The position numbers were made by a program, and so were the translations under genes. Below are positions 32,987-45,492 of a stretch of DNA of 64,000 nt, piece after piece (position 1 is the stretch's first letter; every line of letters begins with the position of its first letter). The notes under the pieces are model-generated. The model was not told the DNA's origin. It saw nothing but the letters and a program-made list of their open reading frames with translations, and did no database searches. Origin of the DNA: Steinernema hermaphroditum (lineage: Eukaryota > Nematoda > Chromadorea > Rhabditida > Steinernematidae). The DNA is taken from NCBI GenBank assembly GCA_030435675.1, contig CM059622.1, positions 13,082,001 through 13,146,000 on the forward strand, written 5' to 3'.

Positions 32987-34255
32987 TCAAAATGCGGTGA
33001 TTGTGGTAACCGTCGTCGTTTTTATCTTCATAGGTGTCTTGAAGATGACTCTAAACCGTCCGACAAATGCTTCGACGATCTCTCGGTGCCTAAAATTCTG
33101 AATTTTTCTCAGTAATCCTTCCATTTTGTGCCTGATCAAGCAGACGATGACAGTCAGGCTGCACTTGGAGATGTTCAGCAAGTAGAAGGCCATAGCGTGG
33201 CTAGCGAGGCCGAAGAGATTCGACGCTAGAGATCCGGGATGAGGATGAAGATCGTGTCGGTCGAGCTCGCCAAAAATACCGTAATCGTCGTTTTCTGCAT
33301 CTGCTTCAGCCGACTCTTTACCGCCCCGTTTTGCGTTTTTGTGTACTAAAGGAAGAGCCGATGGAGATTCATGGTCTTCCAAATGAAGTAGACTCACTTT
33401 GTAGAGCTTTATGGTGATGGGTGCGTAGAGGAGAACGCTGACGGCGACGAATACGATGCGAAGAGTCCTCAAAAGGGGTACGGTAATTGGATTTATCTGA
33501 TCAAACAAGAGATTTTTATGGGGATATGGAAGCATGAGAATCATCGCTAAGCATAAGGCCGGTCCATTTGAGTTTATGGTGTATCGTCTATGAGGGCACG
33601 GCTCTTCTTTAGGTCCCAAAGTGCTTCGAAAAAAATCTAGAAACTCTTCCATGCCCAGTAAGCCACCTCAGGAAGACGTAGAAGTCAGCATCGGCACTGT
33701 GGTAGGTGTAGCAGAGGAGCGGCACCTCGGGAAGAACGTCGTTCAGAGTGAAGAGGTGCCCGATGAACCAGAGGACGGCCGCCTGGATGAATCCGAAGCT
33801 GATGATGCCCCAGGCTACCCGAGTGGAGAGTTTGTGGTAGAAGAGGGGGCGGAAAACGGCGACGGAGCGGTCTACGGTATTGGCGAGGACCACAAAGGCG
33901 ATCAGCTGGTCGCAAAAGATCGGGAGAATCTGCCCCACCGTGAGGTTGCAGAAGAGTCGCGAAGTCAGTTCGTCCTCTGAAATGGGTCAGAGGGTGTGGG
34001 CCCGGGTCGGGACTAACCCCTCCCAATGTTGAGGATCTGAAGACGATAGGCTCCTATCACGGTGTAGTTAACTCCGTGGAGGGAGTCGGCGATGCAGAAG
34101 CCGGCAATCATAATGAACTCCTTTCGGAAGCGAAGTGTCCTCGTGAGGAGGATAATTAGGATGACGGGGACGTTCAGCAACACCGCCATAGGTCCGAGAA
34201 ATAAGTAGATGCTGGTCTCGACGCGAAAGTCGAAGAGTTCCGTTGTAACTCCCAT
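32987..34255 (-). CDS. Serpentine (G-protein-coupled) receptor, SRSX-like
   Basis: About four exons. Exon 1 (34255-34022) has an N-terminal stretch, helix 1 (FLGPMAVLLNVPVILIILL) and helix 2 (FIMIAGFCIADSLHGVNYTV). After a short intron, exon 2 continues RLFCNLTVGQILPIFCDQLI with VVLANTVDRSVAVFRPLFYH, the nematode version of a DRY-type motif after helix 3, and helix 4. A following exon has LRIVFVAVSVLLYAPITIKL (helix 5), an acidic loop (ESAEADAENDD), helices 6-7 and a basic C-terminus. Best exon joining near 33690 uses an acceptor in TTTTGAG. The fold and motifs suggest a nematode chemoreceptor-type receptor of the SRSX or related class; ligand unknown. It lies tail to tail with the microprotein gene. 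Confidence 0.7.
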
Positions 34256-34590
34256 GGAGAATGCGCTAGTGGAAGGGGATTGAGGGGGAGAGAGTAAAGC
34301 CAGGAATATCCAATCTCTTATGGAAAGATCGCATGACTAGCGGTCATTGCCAGATTTGGCATGTTCGTGGTCTAGGATGCCATTTTAGCACGATTCATGT
34401 GTTCGTTTTTAATGACCTCTTCGTGGGTTTGTTGTTTAAATCGGACAGGTGTTCTAAACCTAGATACACATACAATTTGAGAAAGTCCGGTGAACATGGG
34501 GCGGGCAGCCCCATGTTTATCCGAGATCGAGGTCGAGCGAACTCCGATCCCCTAAGCTTCAAAGGCCACACACGCCTGAAACCTGTAAAA

Positions 34591-34596
34591 TTTATT
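34591..34596 (-). terminator. Polyadenylation signal of the BTAF1 gene
   Basis: TTTATT on the plus strand (AATAAA on minus), about 60 bp beyond the stop codon at 34658. Confidence 0.6.
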
Positions 34597-34657
34597 ACAG
34601 AAATAACAGTAAAAATTTGCGATGACAACGACCCGTACGTACAACAACAATGCGACC

Positions 34658-37600
34658 CTACTGCACGTTCTTCACAAAGTTCGCGATACTGTGCTGGTCT
34701 TCGTATTGCGATTCGTCCCAGAGGTCTTCCAGATTCCACTTCTTCTCGTCCACATCGCACGCGCCCGGCACTCCGAGACCTTCCAGCTTTGACTTCTTCG
34801 ATGGGGGCGCATCGGTGGGCACGGTAGCCGCAGGTGTCTTCGTCTCGTCGGAGAACGTCAGGAGATCCATGAGACCGTCCGTAGCCATGGAGGAAAGTGA
34901 TTTGTTGTCAGCACCGATAAGGGCCTAAACATTCAGTTCTAGATGATTCCCTGGAGTCCACTCACATTAGCCGTGTCGGTCTTGAACTTTTGGTAGTTCA
35001 TGACTTTCTCTTCGATCGTGCCTTGGGTGATGAGACGGTAGACGTGGACGGTTCGCTTTTGGCCAAGGCGATGAGCACGATCAATAGCTTGAAGATCCTT
35101 CACCGGATTCCAGTCGTGATCCACGAAGATGACGACATTTGCTCCTGTTAGGGTTAGTCCAACACCGCCAATCTGAACACGAGTTTTAGAGCTGCAGTTC
35201 ACTGGAAACTCATAAAACTTACATGTGTAGTGAGCAGAAGGAGGTCATAGGAAGCGTCCCTGTTGAATCTGTCGGCGACGTCTTGTCTTTCGTGGGCGGG
35301 GATAGTTCCATCGAGCCGGAGATACGAAATATTCGGTCCAAACTTCATGTTGTCGATGTAGTTCGCAATCATATCTACCGTATCCCTCCACTGACAGAAG
35401 ATAAGTGCCCTGTGACGGTCAACCAGCGGGATGGAAACCTCTGCAAAATGAGGATAAGCTTAACGACTTCACGCAGTTCTTACGCTCTACATCGCCGGAA
35501 TCTTCACTTCCGTTAAGGCTATCCGCTCCAATATTGCATTCATTCAGGAGCTGTTTCAGCGCTACCATCTTGCCGGACATTTCCAAGGACTAGAATAGTG
35601 AAAGTGAAATGACCATGTTGACGCAAAAAGTACTTACCGCGTTTACAAGTCTCCTGTCAATTTTCACTGTGTTGAAGATATCTGCGGAGATAAGGATGGG
35701 ATGGTCGACAACCTTTCGAAGGGCCGTAAGCGTCGTCAGGGGAGAAAGGCCTTCTAAACACATATTTAATTTCAGTAGACCCATCGTGTTCGTACCGATT
35801 CCTTGACTTCGAAGCGAACAACACTCTGAAATGGCCTGGTAGAGGGCCTTCTGTTGTTCGGACAAGTAGCAAGGATAGTCCTGGATGACCTTCTCGGGCA
35901 ATTCTTGGAGCACCTCGCTCTTTAATCTTCGCAGCACGAAGGGGAGCACCTGTTTGTGGAGTAGGTGGAGGGCGTCGGTGCCGTCCTTCGTCTGCTTCTC
36001 GGAGGCCTTGGGGTTGCGGCAGGCCATGATAGGCTTCATGAAGCTCGCGAAGAAGTTGCTTCGAGAGGAGAGGTAGCCCGGCATCAGGAATCTGAACGAA
36101 TATCGTGTTGGGGATGATCAGAAGCTGCCATATACCGGAAAAGGGACCAGAGGTCCGCCGGGGAGTTCTGAACAGGCGTACCGGATAGGATTAGGCGGTG
36201 TCTACTGGTTATACTGATTAAGATCTTGAAGAGTTGGCTATTGTGGTTCCTAATGCAGTGACCCTCGTCCAAGATCAAGTACTCGTAGTTTAGAGAGCTG
36301 AAATGAGTCTCGTGAGACAGTCTGCTAGCTGAATGTCGCGTCTAGACAGCTATCGCACAAAAGGCAGACAAGACTAGACGAACTTCTGTCTACGCACCTG
36401 AAGCCGATGGTTGCGTCACATCGTACGTCTTCGTACGATGTCACCAGCACCGGAGGGACTTCCTTCGCGCACTTCCCCTTCTTCGCTCTGAACGCCGCAT
36501 AAGACGTCGTAAACGGCGCCATCGCAGGGAAGTAGCGCCTCCACTCTTTGCACCAGTGGTTAACCAGTGTCTTCGGGCACACGATCAGCGAGATCTCGTC
36601 CTTCTTTCTGGTCTTCATCCACAATGCGATCAAACACAGTGTCTGAAGGGTTTTTCCGAGACCCATATCATCGGCGAGGATTCCATTCAATCCGTAGCTG
36701 TATAGGAATCGCATCCAGGTTACACCCTCCTAAAACACAGCTGACTCTTCGAGAGAGATACTGTGACCTACAAGTTGATAATGCCTGATATCAACGGTCT
36801 CATCTAGACCCGTGATGTCCATCTTCGAAATGATCGGCAGTCGAGCGGGACAACTCAGGACATTCAGGAAATTCACATTCGTGTTGTATACGTTCTTGAG
36901 GTTACCATTTAAAGCCTCCGTTATGTGATTCCCTCCCTAAAATTCTCATGGGTTACTGCAATATATCGAAATCGTCAGCGGCACCTGCTCAAGTGGCATA
37001 ATAGCGACCATCTTCCTGAAAGCGATCGCCGCCGCTTCTCGCACTTCTTCTACTCCGTCACTCATTGCGGCGAACGTCAGTGGCGCGAAGAGGGGAATCG
37101 TCCCAATGAGGCCATTCTCGAACTGCGCAAGCCTGAAGACCACTTCGACGGCTCCGAGCCGGCCGGACTTCTCATTCAGCATTTGCAGATTTTTAATAAT
37201 GCCATCGTAGAAGTCGTTCAGCGCATCAGCGAGACCGATCGCCGCCAGAGTGGCAACGTATCTGGCCACGTAGAGCCGCACGGCTGGATTCCGGCTCTTC
37301 ATGAGTTCGCTTATACGCTGAATATCTTCTTCGGATCGACTATAATGGATGAATTGAGATGTCAGGCGCACCAAGTCAAGCCTAAGCATCTGTTCCTAAA
37401 CCTACTTGATTACGAGCGTCACAAGCAGTACGTCTTTACCTGCAGGTTCTCTCCTGAGTTCCACTTGATGAGGTCGGCAAAGGGAGCGCAGATGTCCATC
37501 AGACCGTTACCGTACTCGTTGGCCAGGACTTGAATCATAAATTCGCAGTTCAAAGACCTCTGACCGTAGTTAACATCATTTTTGACGGACAAAATCGAAT

Positions 37601-40600
37601 TTTCCTTTTCTGGGTCTTCCCTGCAGGTAATGCAATATAACCCATGGTTGTCAACTACCATGGTCTCACCATTGAGCAATTTTTGGAGATCGAATATCGC
37701 ATGACGTAAGACCCGTTGTAAGCTGCTTCAGAATCTTAGGGTGCGGACACGGCTCCCTTTGAGCGGTTGTCGAGATCAGCAGGGTGAAGGAGTCGTGGAG
37801 CGTTTCACGTCGTAGAAATTCGTTCTTTTCTGCACACAGTGCTTCCATCAGGGGTTTCACCATAGGAGTGATGGACGCTGGTGTGTGCGCGAAGTAGAAC
37901 AAGCACGATGAGTACAGCGCGTTGATTCGACTAAAATGCAAATTTTGGATTGAGCAAGAATTCTAGAAACGTCTAATGTCTAAACGTCTACAGAGACAAC
38001 TGTATACAAGTCGACAATGGAACAACCACTCATTCTGTCTGAATTTATCAAATGTTCTCTGTAGACAGCTGTCGTGTTCTTGATCAACTTGTCTAGTCTG
38101 TTGTCTAGATCGGACGAACACTTACTTATTCCACAAGTTATTCGTAGATTGCACGTCATCAACCTTGTGCATGAACTGTTCGTATTTGTTATTGAGTCCT
38201 TGTATCTCATGAGGTCTGATTCTTGGTAGACACAGATCGTACGCATATCTAAACATCTCATATTCAAGGTTTGCTACGAAAACAAACTTACTTCGCCATA
38301 TCAACCAAACTATTTGCCTGGTCCTGACTGAGCTCCTCCGGTGTGACGCCCCTCACGACACAATACTGCCGGAAACTATTGAGATCGTTGGTAAGGCTCA
38401 CGACCATGGCGCTCATTTCCTCGTTCATCGGAGGCGGCGACTGGATCCACTGCTGCAGAAGATTAACAATGTATGATGGATAGAGCGTAGCGTTATGCTC
38501 CACATCTCTAAAGTGGAATTCAGACACTCTACGTCTTTTGTTTGTACAACGTACTTGTTCCACGCACGGCGGAAGACTCGCGCCCAACAGTTCAGAATCA
38601 AAGCAGCGCCGAACCTGTAGGATGCTATCGTTGATGTCACCCACGGCTTGAATATCAGCTGTATACTGTTGGATATCTTCTGATCATTGTTGAGCTCCTT
38701 GCCGCTTTTGTAGAGTGCATCGAGAATGGGCGAGAGGAAGCGAGCCGCGTGGAGCTTTCTATTCACGAAGTACTCCTCCCTCACTGACTCTTCGAATGTC
38801 CGAACCTCTTCCCCGCACATTATAGTCGTCTTTGCATCATCATTCGCGTCAGGGAAAATGGACAAATCTGAAATAGGCGATGAAGTGTCTTGTCTACTAG
38901 GAAAGCTCACCAATCGTGGGTGTGCGCAGGTCGGTCACCAAGCTGGACAGCCACTTACCGAAGATATCGGTCAAGTGGCTTCCTTCGACCAGTGTAGTTT
39001 GGTGGAACGTCATGACGGCGTCTAAGGCGCAGAAGATAGCTCGAATAAGATCGTCAGATTCGGTAGGACTGCATAGCAGGAGTGTCTTCAAGAGGTTCGC
39101 AAGAACTCCAACTAGCTGCTCTGAAGTAAGCTCGACTCCTCGCTGGAGGGCCAGGCTGAGACAGAAGAGCGCTATCGCAGACCGCTTCACGAACCGTGGC
39201 TCCACGAGGTCAACCAGAAAGAGGAACTTGTCCTGCTCCAACTTGATTTGCTCGTCCGAGCGGAGCCACAACTCCACTATGTTCAGAATATCCACGAGAA
39301 GTGAATCAACGCCCTGCTTCATATGGAGACGGAGCTCCGCATCGGCCAACATCGACCAAATCTTGGCGATCACTTGATTGATCAGTGTAGTCCTCTGACC
39401 GATGTCGATCTGATTGTTTGCGAGAAGGGCTGATAAGGCGACAACAGCAGAAGACAGAACCTAAATTTTAGGATGTAAATAGCATGAATGTCCATAAAAC
39501 TTGCTTCGTCAGTGCCTCCAGAGAGAACCTGTAGTGTTGACTCGAAGAAGTTCAAGAACCTCTCTGATCGATTTGACAAGGCGAAGAAGTACTTCAGGAC
39601 TAGGAGCGCTGACTGTCTGCAGTACCAGAACTGAAATAAATGTATCTTTAGGCATTAGCAGCCGGCTGTCGGTCTAGACAGTTCTAGACGACTCTACTGG
39701 TATCTAAAAAGTTGTACGATCGGTCGGGCACAGGGCAAATGCTGTCATTCTAGACCAGCTGCTCGTAAATGTCTGATAGACATCACTTACATCTTCAGAA
39801 CAGTTCAGCAACATGCGAATATTTTCTACTAGGAGGGAGACCATCTTTAGCTCTTGTGGCAGCTTGACGATAAGCAGACTAACGCACTTGGCCGCTGTTT
39901 CTCTAACCGGGGCCACGGAGCTTCCTCCGCTGACGAAATCGAAGAACCTATCCAATGTTAACAATTGCACTAATCGGATGGTGATCTTCTCCACCCAAAT
40001 CGGTCCTAATCTGAACAATGCAATTCTAAATTTGAGGAAGGTGGTTGAGAAGCTACCTTTCAAAATAGTGGATAAGAATCTTCTCTAAACTAAGCACTCC
40101 ACCGTGCCGAATTTCCCATTTTGGGTCGACCATATTCCGAAGAGATTCAATCAGCACAGTGGTTACTAAATCGTTCGTCGCTACATCGTCATCTAAGCCT
40201 ATCTGCTCCTGGAAAGTATGAAAACAATGACGGCTTATTCAAATGCAGGGGACGAACCCCAGTGAACTCGTCTACCGTATGCTTCTGCACTATTTCTTCA
40301 TCCCGTATAAAATTCGACGACAGCCCGGCCTGATCGAAATCCAGGAGCTTGTTCAGGGTAGCTCGCTGCTCCCTCACAGAAAGCTGGACTCCGCGACTGT
40401 CCAGCGTCGACCCTTCCGAACTGCAAAATCAGTTGATTTTACATTGTTTTTGTGATGACTCTCACCTCAATAGGGGATGATAGGACCGCAGAAGAGTGTT
40501 GATGGAGAGGAGCGCGAGCTCCTTGCCAGAGTCGTCCCATCTCCAGAGTGGAACGGTCTGATCGAAGGAGCAGTTCTTGAGGAGAAGGCCGAAGGAGTCA

Positions 40601-40767
40601 GCAGCAGCTACTCGCGAGTGCCAGCTGTTGCTGACCAGGTGACTTCGGACGATGCTAAGGGTGCTGTCTGTGAAAGGCAACTGGGCGAAGACTTGTACAG
40701 CTTCTTCGCGGATGGCGCTGTTCTTTGACTCGAGAAGCGCGCCAAGTTTATTGAATTGATCGACCAT
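34658..40767 (-). CDS. btf-1: TATA-binding-protein-associated factor 172 (BTAF1 / Mot1), SNF2 ATPase
   Basis: A long multi-exon gene. The first exon (40767 down) starts MVDQFNKLGALLESKNSAIR and contains HEAT-like helices. REQRATLNKLLDFDQAGL corresponds to the BTAF1 segment after the first repeats, and more HEAT helices fill 40400-36950. The SNF2 motor follows: RFLYSYGLNGILADDMGLGK (motif I), SLIVCPKTLVNHWCKEWRRY (Ia), LILDEGHCIRN (II, DEGH as in BTAF1), RLILSGTPVQN (III), PFVLRRLKSEVLQELPEKVI, GGVGLTLTGANVVIFVDHDW (V) and AIDRAHRLGQKRTVHVYRL (VI). The end WNLEDLWDESQYED...NFVKN matches the BTAF1 C-terminus. The protein removes TBP from DNA using ATP. Long introns at about 36300-36400, 37960-38130 and 39640-39790 carry GTCTAGAC-like motifs. 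The gene appears intact. Confidence 0.92.
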
Positions 40768-41076
40768 CTTGCCGTTAGACTAGCATCTGAAGAAGAAACG
40801 TTATTAATATGCAGTTAGCGTGCGAAGTGACGTGTGAAGTCAGCTGAAATTCGAATCGTAGACACGCATAAATCAGAAATGTAGACTCGGCATTCTCTAG
40901 ACTCTAAATACTCCGCGCCCAGTGTTTCTATCTAGCTCGAACTCCGAATCAACGCTGTTTTCAAGACTAGATAGTCACGCAGACCAGACGAGCGCAAGCT
41001 CACTCGAACGACGAATAGTGTGTTACCGGTTCAAGAACCTTCTAGAGACTGTTCAACAAGTTCGAGTATCTTACAC

Positions 41077-41082
41077 TTTATT
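41077..41082 (-). terminator. Polyadenylation signal of tat-5
   Basis: TTTATT on plus (AATAAA on minus), about 120 bp beyond the stop codon at 41199. Confidence 0.6.
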
Positions 41083-41198
41083 CTTTACACGATAAACTAA
41101 CCCAACAAACCCGAGCTTCATAGCATTTTTACAATTAGCGTGACTTAGTTAACGGGGATTCACTCACAACATAAATTACAACCAATTTACAGAACTGA

Positions 41199-44100
41199 TT
41201 ATGAATGTTCTCTATTGACTTTGTGGTACGACGGAGGCGAGAATCTTCTTCGGAGAAACTTCACGGCGTAGAGCGGTATGCAGGATATCGCAGTGATCAT
41301 CGACGTCTTTGCCAGGAAATTCCATGACATCACAAACGCGCGGTCGAAGAAGTTGTCCAGGATCAGGAGTGACGCGGCATACAGACCTAATGAGAGCCCT
41401 TGGGCTACCAGCATTGCCCAGTGCCAGGTGTGAACGGTCAAAGCCACCATGATAAGCTCAGTGACGATCAGAGCAGTGAAGCTGATGGAGACTACGTGAA
41501 TGAAATCCGAGTCGAATACTATCAACGCTCCATACATGATCACCGACCCTGAAACGACACCATCAGAGCCGAATTGCAGAACAACAACCCATACCTTGAT
41601 ATAAACTAATGAGAACCCATATGCAGAATGTTTTATATGACAAGGAACGGCCCTTTACTAACTCCTTGTACAATTCTGGATACGTCAGCGCATTCCTTGG
41701 GGTGACGTCTTGATCCACCACAAGAGAAAATACTGGAAGCATTGTGTATGCCGTGGAATAGCTAGAATTAACTCATTAGGTTTTGTGGGAGTTGGCATTA
41801 CACTTACGCGACCATAAGAATGCCCTGGTACAGCGAGATCGAAGCAAAGTAAAATACACAGGAGAAGATCGCTTGCATCACCGAGATAATGAGACCTCGG
41901 TGCATCACGAACTGCGATAATGCACATGATCGCTTGTAGCAGAAACGCCCGTGCACTAGCAAAAGGCGGCACACATGGGAAAACTGTGTAATACTGAAGT
42001 CAGCGGCAAGCGACGCCTGTTTGCCTGAAAATGGACAAATTAGTGACTACGAGGGGATCAATCACATTACCTTCGTTTGCGTCAATGCCAATTCCAGCGT
42101 GAGCAGCTTGGATCATAGAGACATCATTACCACCATCGCCCACTGCCGCGACCCTCAACGGCTTTCGGTACTTCTTGAGCAAGTTGACGATCTGCGCTTT
42201 CTGCTCAGGGGAGCAGCGACAGCATACAACAGCAACGCACGAGCACACCAGCTCGGCAACCTCAGCTTCATAATATTGTAGGCATACGCTCAGGGCTGAG
42301 CCGCTCATCACGAGAGCGACGTCGCTCTTCCTAAACCCAAGGGACGTTAGTTTTCGAACACACACACAAAGAAGCTGACCTTCTCAGGTTGTTTAATTCA
42401 TTGTGTGCTTCCGTTCTTGTTTTGACCTGCCCAAATACGTGTATGTTGTCTGTTTTCGAAAAGAGTCCCGACGATTTGGCGATGCAAATCGCAGTCTCCA
42501 GTTTGTCACCGGTCAACATCCACACTTTAATCCCTGCATTACGTAGAAGCTCAAGTGATGTAGTGACTTGGTCTTGAAGCCGATCTTCAACTCCAGTCAA
42601 ACAGAGCAGCTGTAGGTCAGTTTCCAAACGGCGTACGACAGCAGCCATATGCTCTGTACGGTCAGATACAGTCATCTTCGCTTGATGATACTGCTTCTCG
42701 AAGTCGGCAAGCTGTTCGGGTGTCAAGACTCTCTTCGCGACGACGAGGGTCCTCAACCCTAAAAGGGCAAACCGTACTAGTATGGAATAGGGAGAATTGG
42801 CACAAACCCTCACGGGCCATGTTGGAGCACTCCTCTTCCAGCCAGTCGTTGTACTGCACCATTGTCGCCATGACCGTGTCGGCACCTTTCATGAGCAGGG
42901 ACACTTCATCGTTCGTTTCATCTCTGACGATGATGCCCATACGTTTCGATTCGCTTGTGAACGGGAACAAGTGAAGGATCTGGAACGTCTTCCTGGTCCC
43001 GTCCAACAATTGCAGTTCCATGGAGGCGAGGTCACGCTGACTTAGTTTCACGCCCACGTGCTCCGTCCACTGGACAAGGGCGACCTCATCGGGAGAAGCA
43101 GCTTGGTAGGACACTGACCCGTCAGCTTCGTTAATTGGCGTCACATTGTGGCAAAGGGCGATCGCTTCAACAGCGGTCTGCAGCTTCATGGAGAAGGAGT
43201 TCTTTGCTAGTTTTCCAGTGTAGGCCGATTCAACATGGCGGCTAACATCAGCAAACGAATCGCTACTGAACGCAACGGTTCCTAGGTGGATCTAAAAACT
43301 GAAGTTCATAAATTTTCTTCATGTTACGAACAGCTACCTTTTTAAAATGCATTTCATTTTTCGTCAGTGTTCCAGTCTTATCGGAGAGAAGGAACGAGAT
43401 ACGCCCAAGCTCTTCAGGGATCGTAGAGCTGCGAACTACGGTTTCACGAATTTCTTTGTCACGTCCGATTTGCCAAGCGAAAAAGAGTTTTGCCATGTCC
43501 AGATTCACACGCAGAGAAATCGGGATGATGTACGAAAACAGGAGGATGAACCGCATCAGATAGCGGTACCAGAGCGGGTCCAGGCCCTTCATCACCACCA
43601 TCACTGCAGCCAACACGACAACGAACAGGAAGAGTATTTTCGTTAGGTTGTTAACCTGGAATGAACGGGGTGATAATGGCATCGAAGGTTCGTTCCTACC
43701 TCCAGGTCAAGGAGTCCGACTTTGCTTTCTGGGACGGTGGTGTTCATGACCGCACGGGTTTCACGTCCTGTGTAGACGACCAATCCAATGGCCCGTCCAC
43801 TGGCCAAGACGGTATTCGCCCAAAGAACGTTTTCCACATTCAGCGAACCATCCTGTACCATCTCGTTTTCCATGACCTTGTATGTCCCAACAAATGCATG
43901 GATGTCCTTTTGGGGTTTCTCGGCGTACACTTCACAGTTTAGTGTCATAACGGCCTAAACGCAGTGCACTCAATATATACAGCTCTTGCCGAATAGATCA
44001 CATACATCATCGTTTGGCAAACTCTGCGTGAAAGGGACTGCGATCTTCAGTTTCCAGTCCGTTTCACCATCCAGCTGATCCGTTCGGATAAAACACGCGC

Positions 44101-45492
44101 CGCTCTTTTCCGTCGTTCGGAGCAAGACAACGTCGGCAGGCACGCGCTTATCTTTTTGGATAATTATGAGATCACCAACACGGATATTCCTGAAGATTAA
44201 CAAGATCAGAAATGCAGTTGTAAGAGCTCAACTTACGCACTACTGATCATTTCAGTTCCACCGCCATCTTTTAAACGTTCGTACTGTTCGCTGTTGACTT
44301 CTTTATCGCGAATATATCTTACTGTGTCGTCGATGCCTTCACGGAATATTGTAATTGTCAGCACAAATATCTGTAATAAACCAAATTTTCAAGTGAACGA
44401 GGAACCCGTTGACGTACCAATGGCCCCCAGTAGGTGATGGGTGCACCTATCTGTATTGCTGGTATGAACTGACTGCAGGCCATGAGCAGGAAGTATAGAT
44501 TCAGGAAAAATTTGAATTGTTGGAATAAGACCTAAATTGCGATACTTAAAAAGCGATAATTGGAAATTGTGTCGTACTATTGGTAGAAATGATAGAATCG
44601 TATACTTCTGGTTACAAACCACATTCTTCGGAAAGTGATTCGTGCTGCCCAGTACCGAACCATGCCCGATCCTCAGTGTTCTTGAATGGAGTGTTCTCTT
44701 CCGCCGGAACATATTGAAACAGCATCTGAAATACTCGAATTTAAGCAATGGACTGAAACTGTGTGCCATTGACATTAGGACTAGAGAAGCAGAAGAAAAA
44801 ACGCGTGACAGTGGAGTAGCAAAGAACTTACGCCATTCGCAGGGGGTGCGGCTGTTCACTAATGTAAATTTTGTCCGACCTGCGGCGAAACAAAAACATC
44901 GTTTATTTAGGCTGTCGTTCGATTCGAAAAGAGTCGCCGCAGTAACGCACAGTTCATAATTTACGACAATTAACATATTGATAGCCGCGCCGCCGGAGGA
45001 AATCAATCGCATTAGAGGGGATAGAGTGACGCCAACGAGATGCAAACAACAATACACCGCCAGTACAGTCGACTCGTTTCACGCCCCAATCTGATCGAAA
45101 TTTGTGCGTGAATAAGCATCGTCGCTATTTCGCGTTCGAAATAATAATCGATGTTCGTCATCACTCGTCACTATTCGCTCACTTTTGAAGGGAGAAGAAA
45201 CGACGAGACGTACAACGGTTAAATAGTTAGGCCAAGGTCACGATCGCGCCGCTCAGATCGATTTCAATTGCAGGTCTAACGCCGGCGCCAGTTTCGGTGG
45301 GCATTACCTGAACATGTCACAGCAGCGCGACACACGCGATCGTCCAGATCCGATCGTGGAAGACGAGATGAACGTGGTCGGCAACAAGTACGCGTCGTCA
45401 GCCGAAGAGGTGCTTGGTGAATCGCCCATCAGTGGCGAGTCTTCGTCGACAGCCGTGTCTCGTGTTTTCGAGAAACGGAGACTCTGGCGCAT
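41199..45492 (-). CDS. tat-5: P4-type ATPase, phospholipid flippase of the ATP9/Neo1/TAT-5 group
   Basis: About a dozen exons. The start [20 protein letters not shown] (ATG at 45492) lies 14 bp after a TTTGCAG acceptor, suggesting trans-splicing. The N-terminal exons hold [19 protein letters not shown] and the first helices. [20 protein letters not shown] with [10 protein letters not shown] is the actuator region. The phosphorylation motif [19 protein letters not shown] lies near 43400. [10 protein letters not shown] marks the nucleotide domain and [20 protein letters not shown] (about 42100) the hinge. [45 protein letters not shown] and the C-terminal [12 protein letters not shown] all match the ATP9 branch rather than ATP8 types. 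The C. elegans orthologue keeps phosphatidylethanolamine on the inner leaflet and limits extracellular vesicle budding; the same role is expected here. Confidence 0.92.
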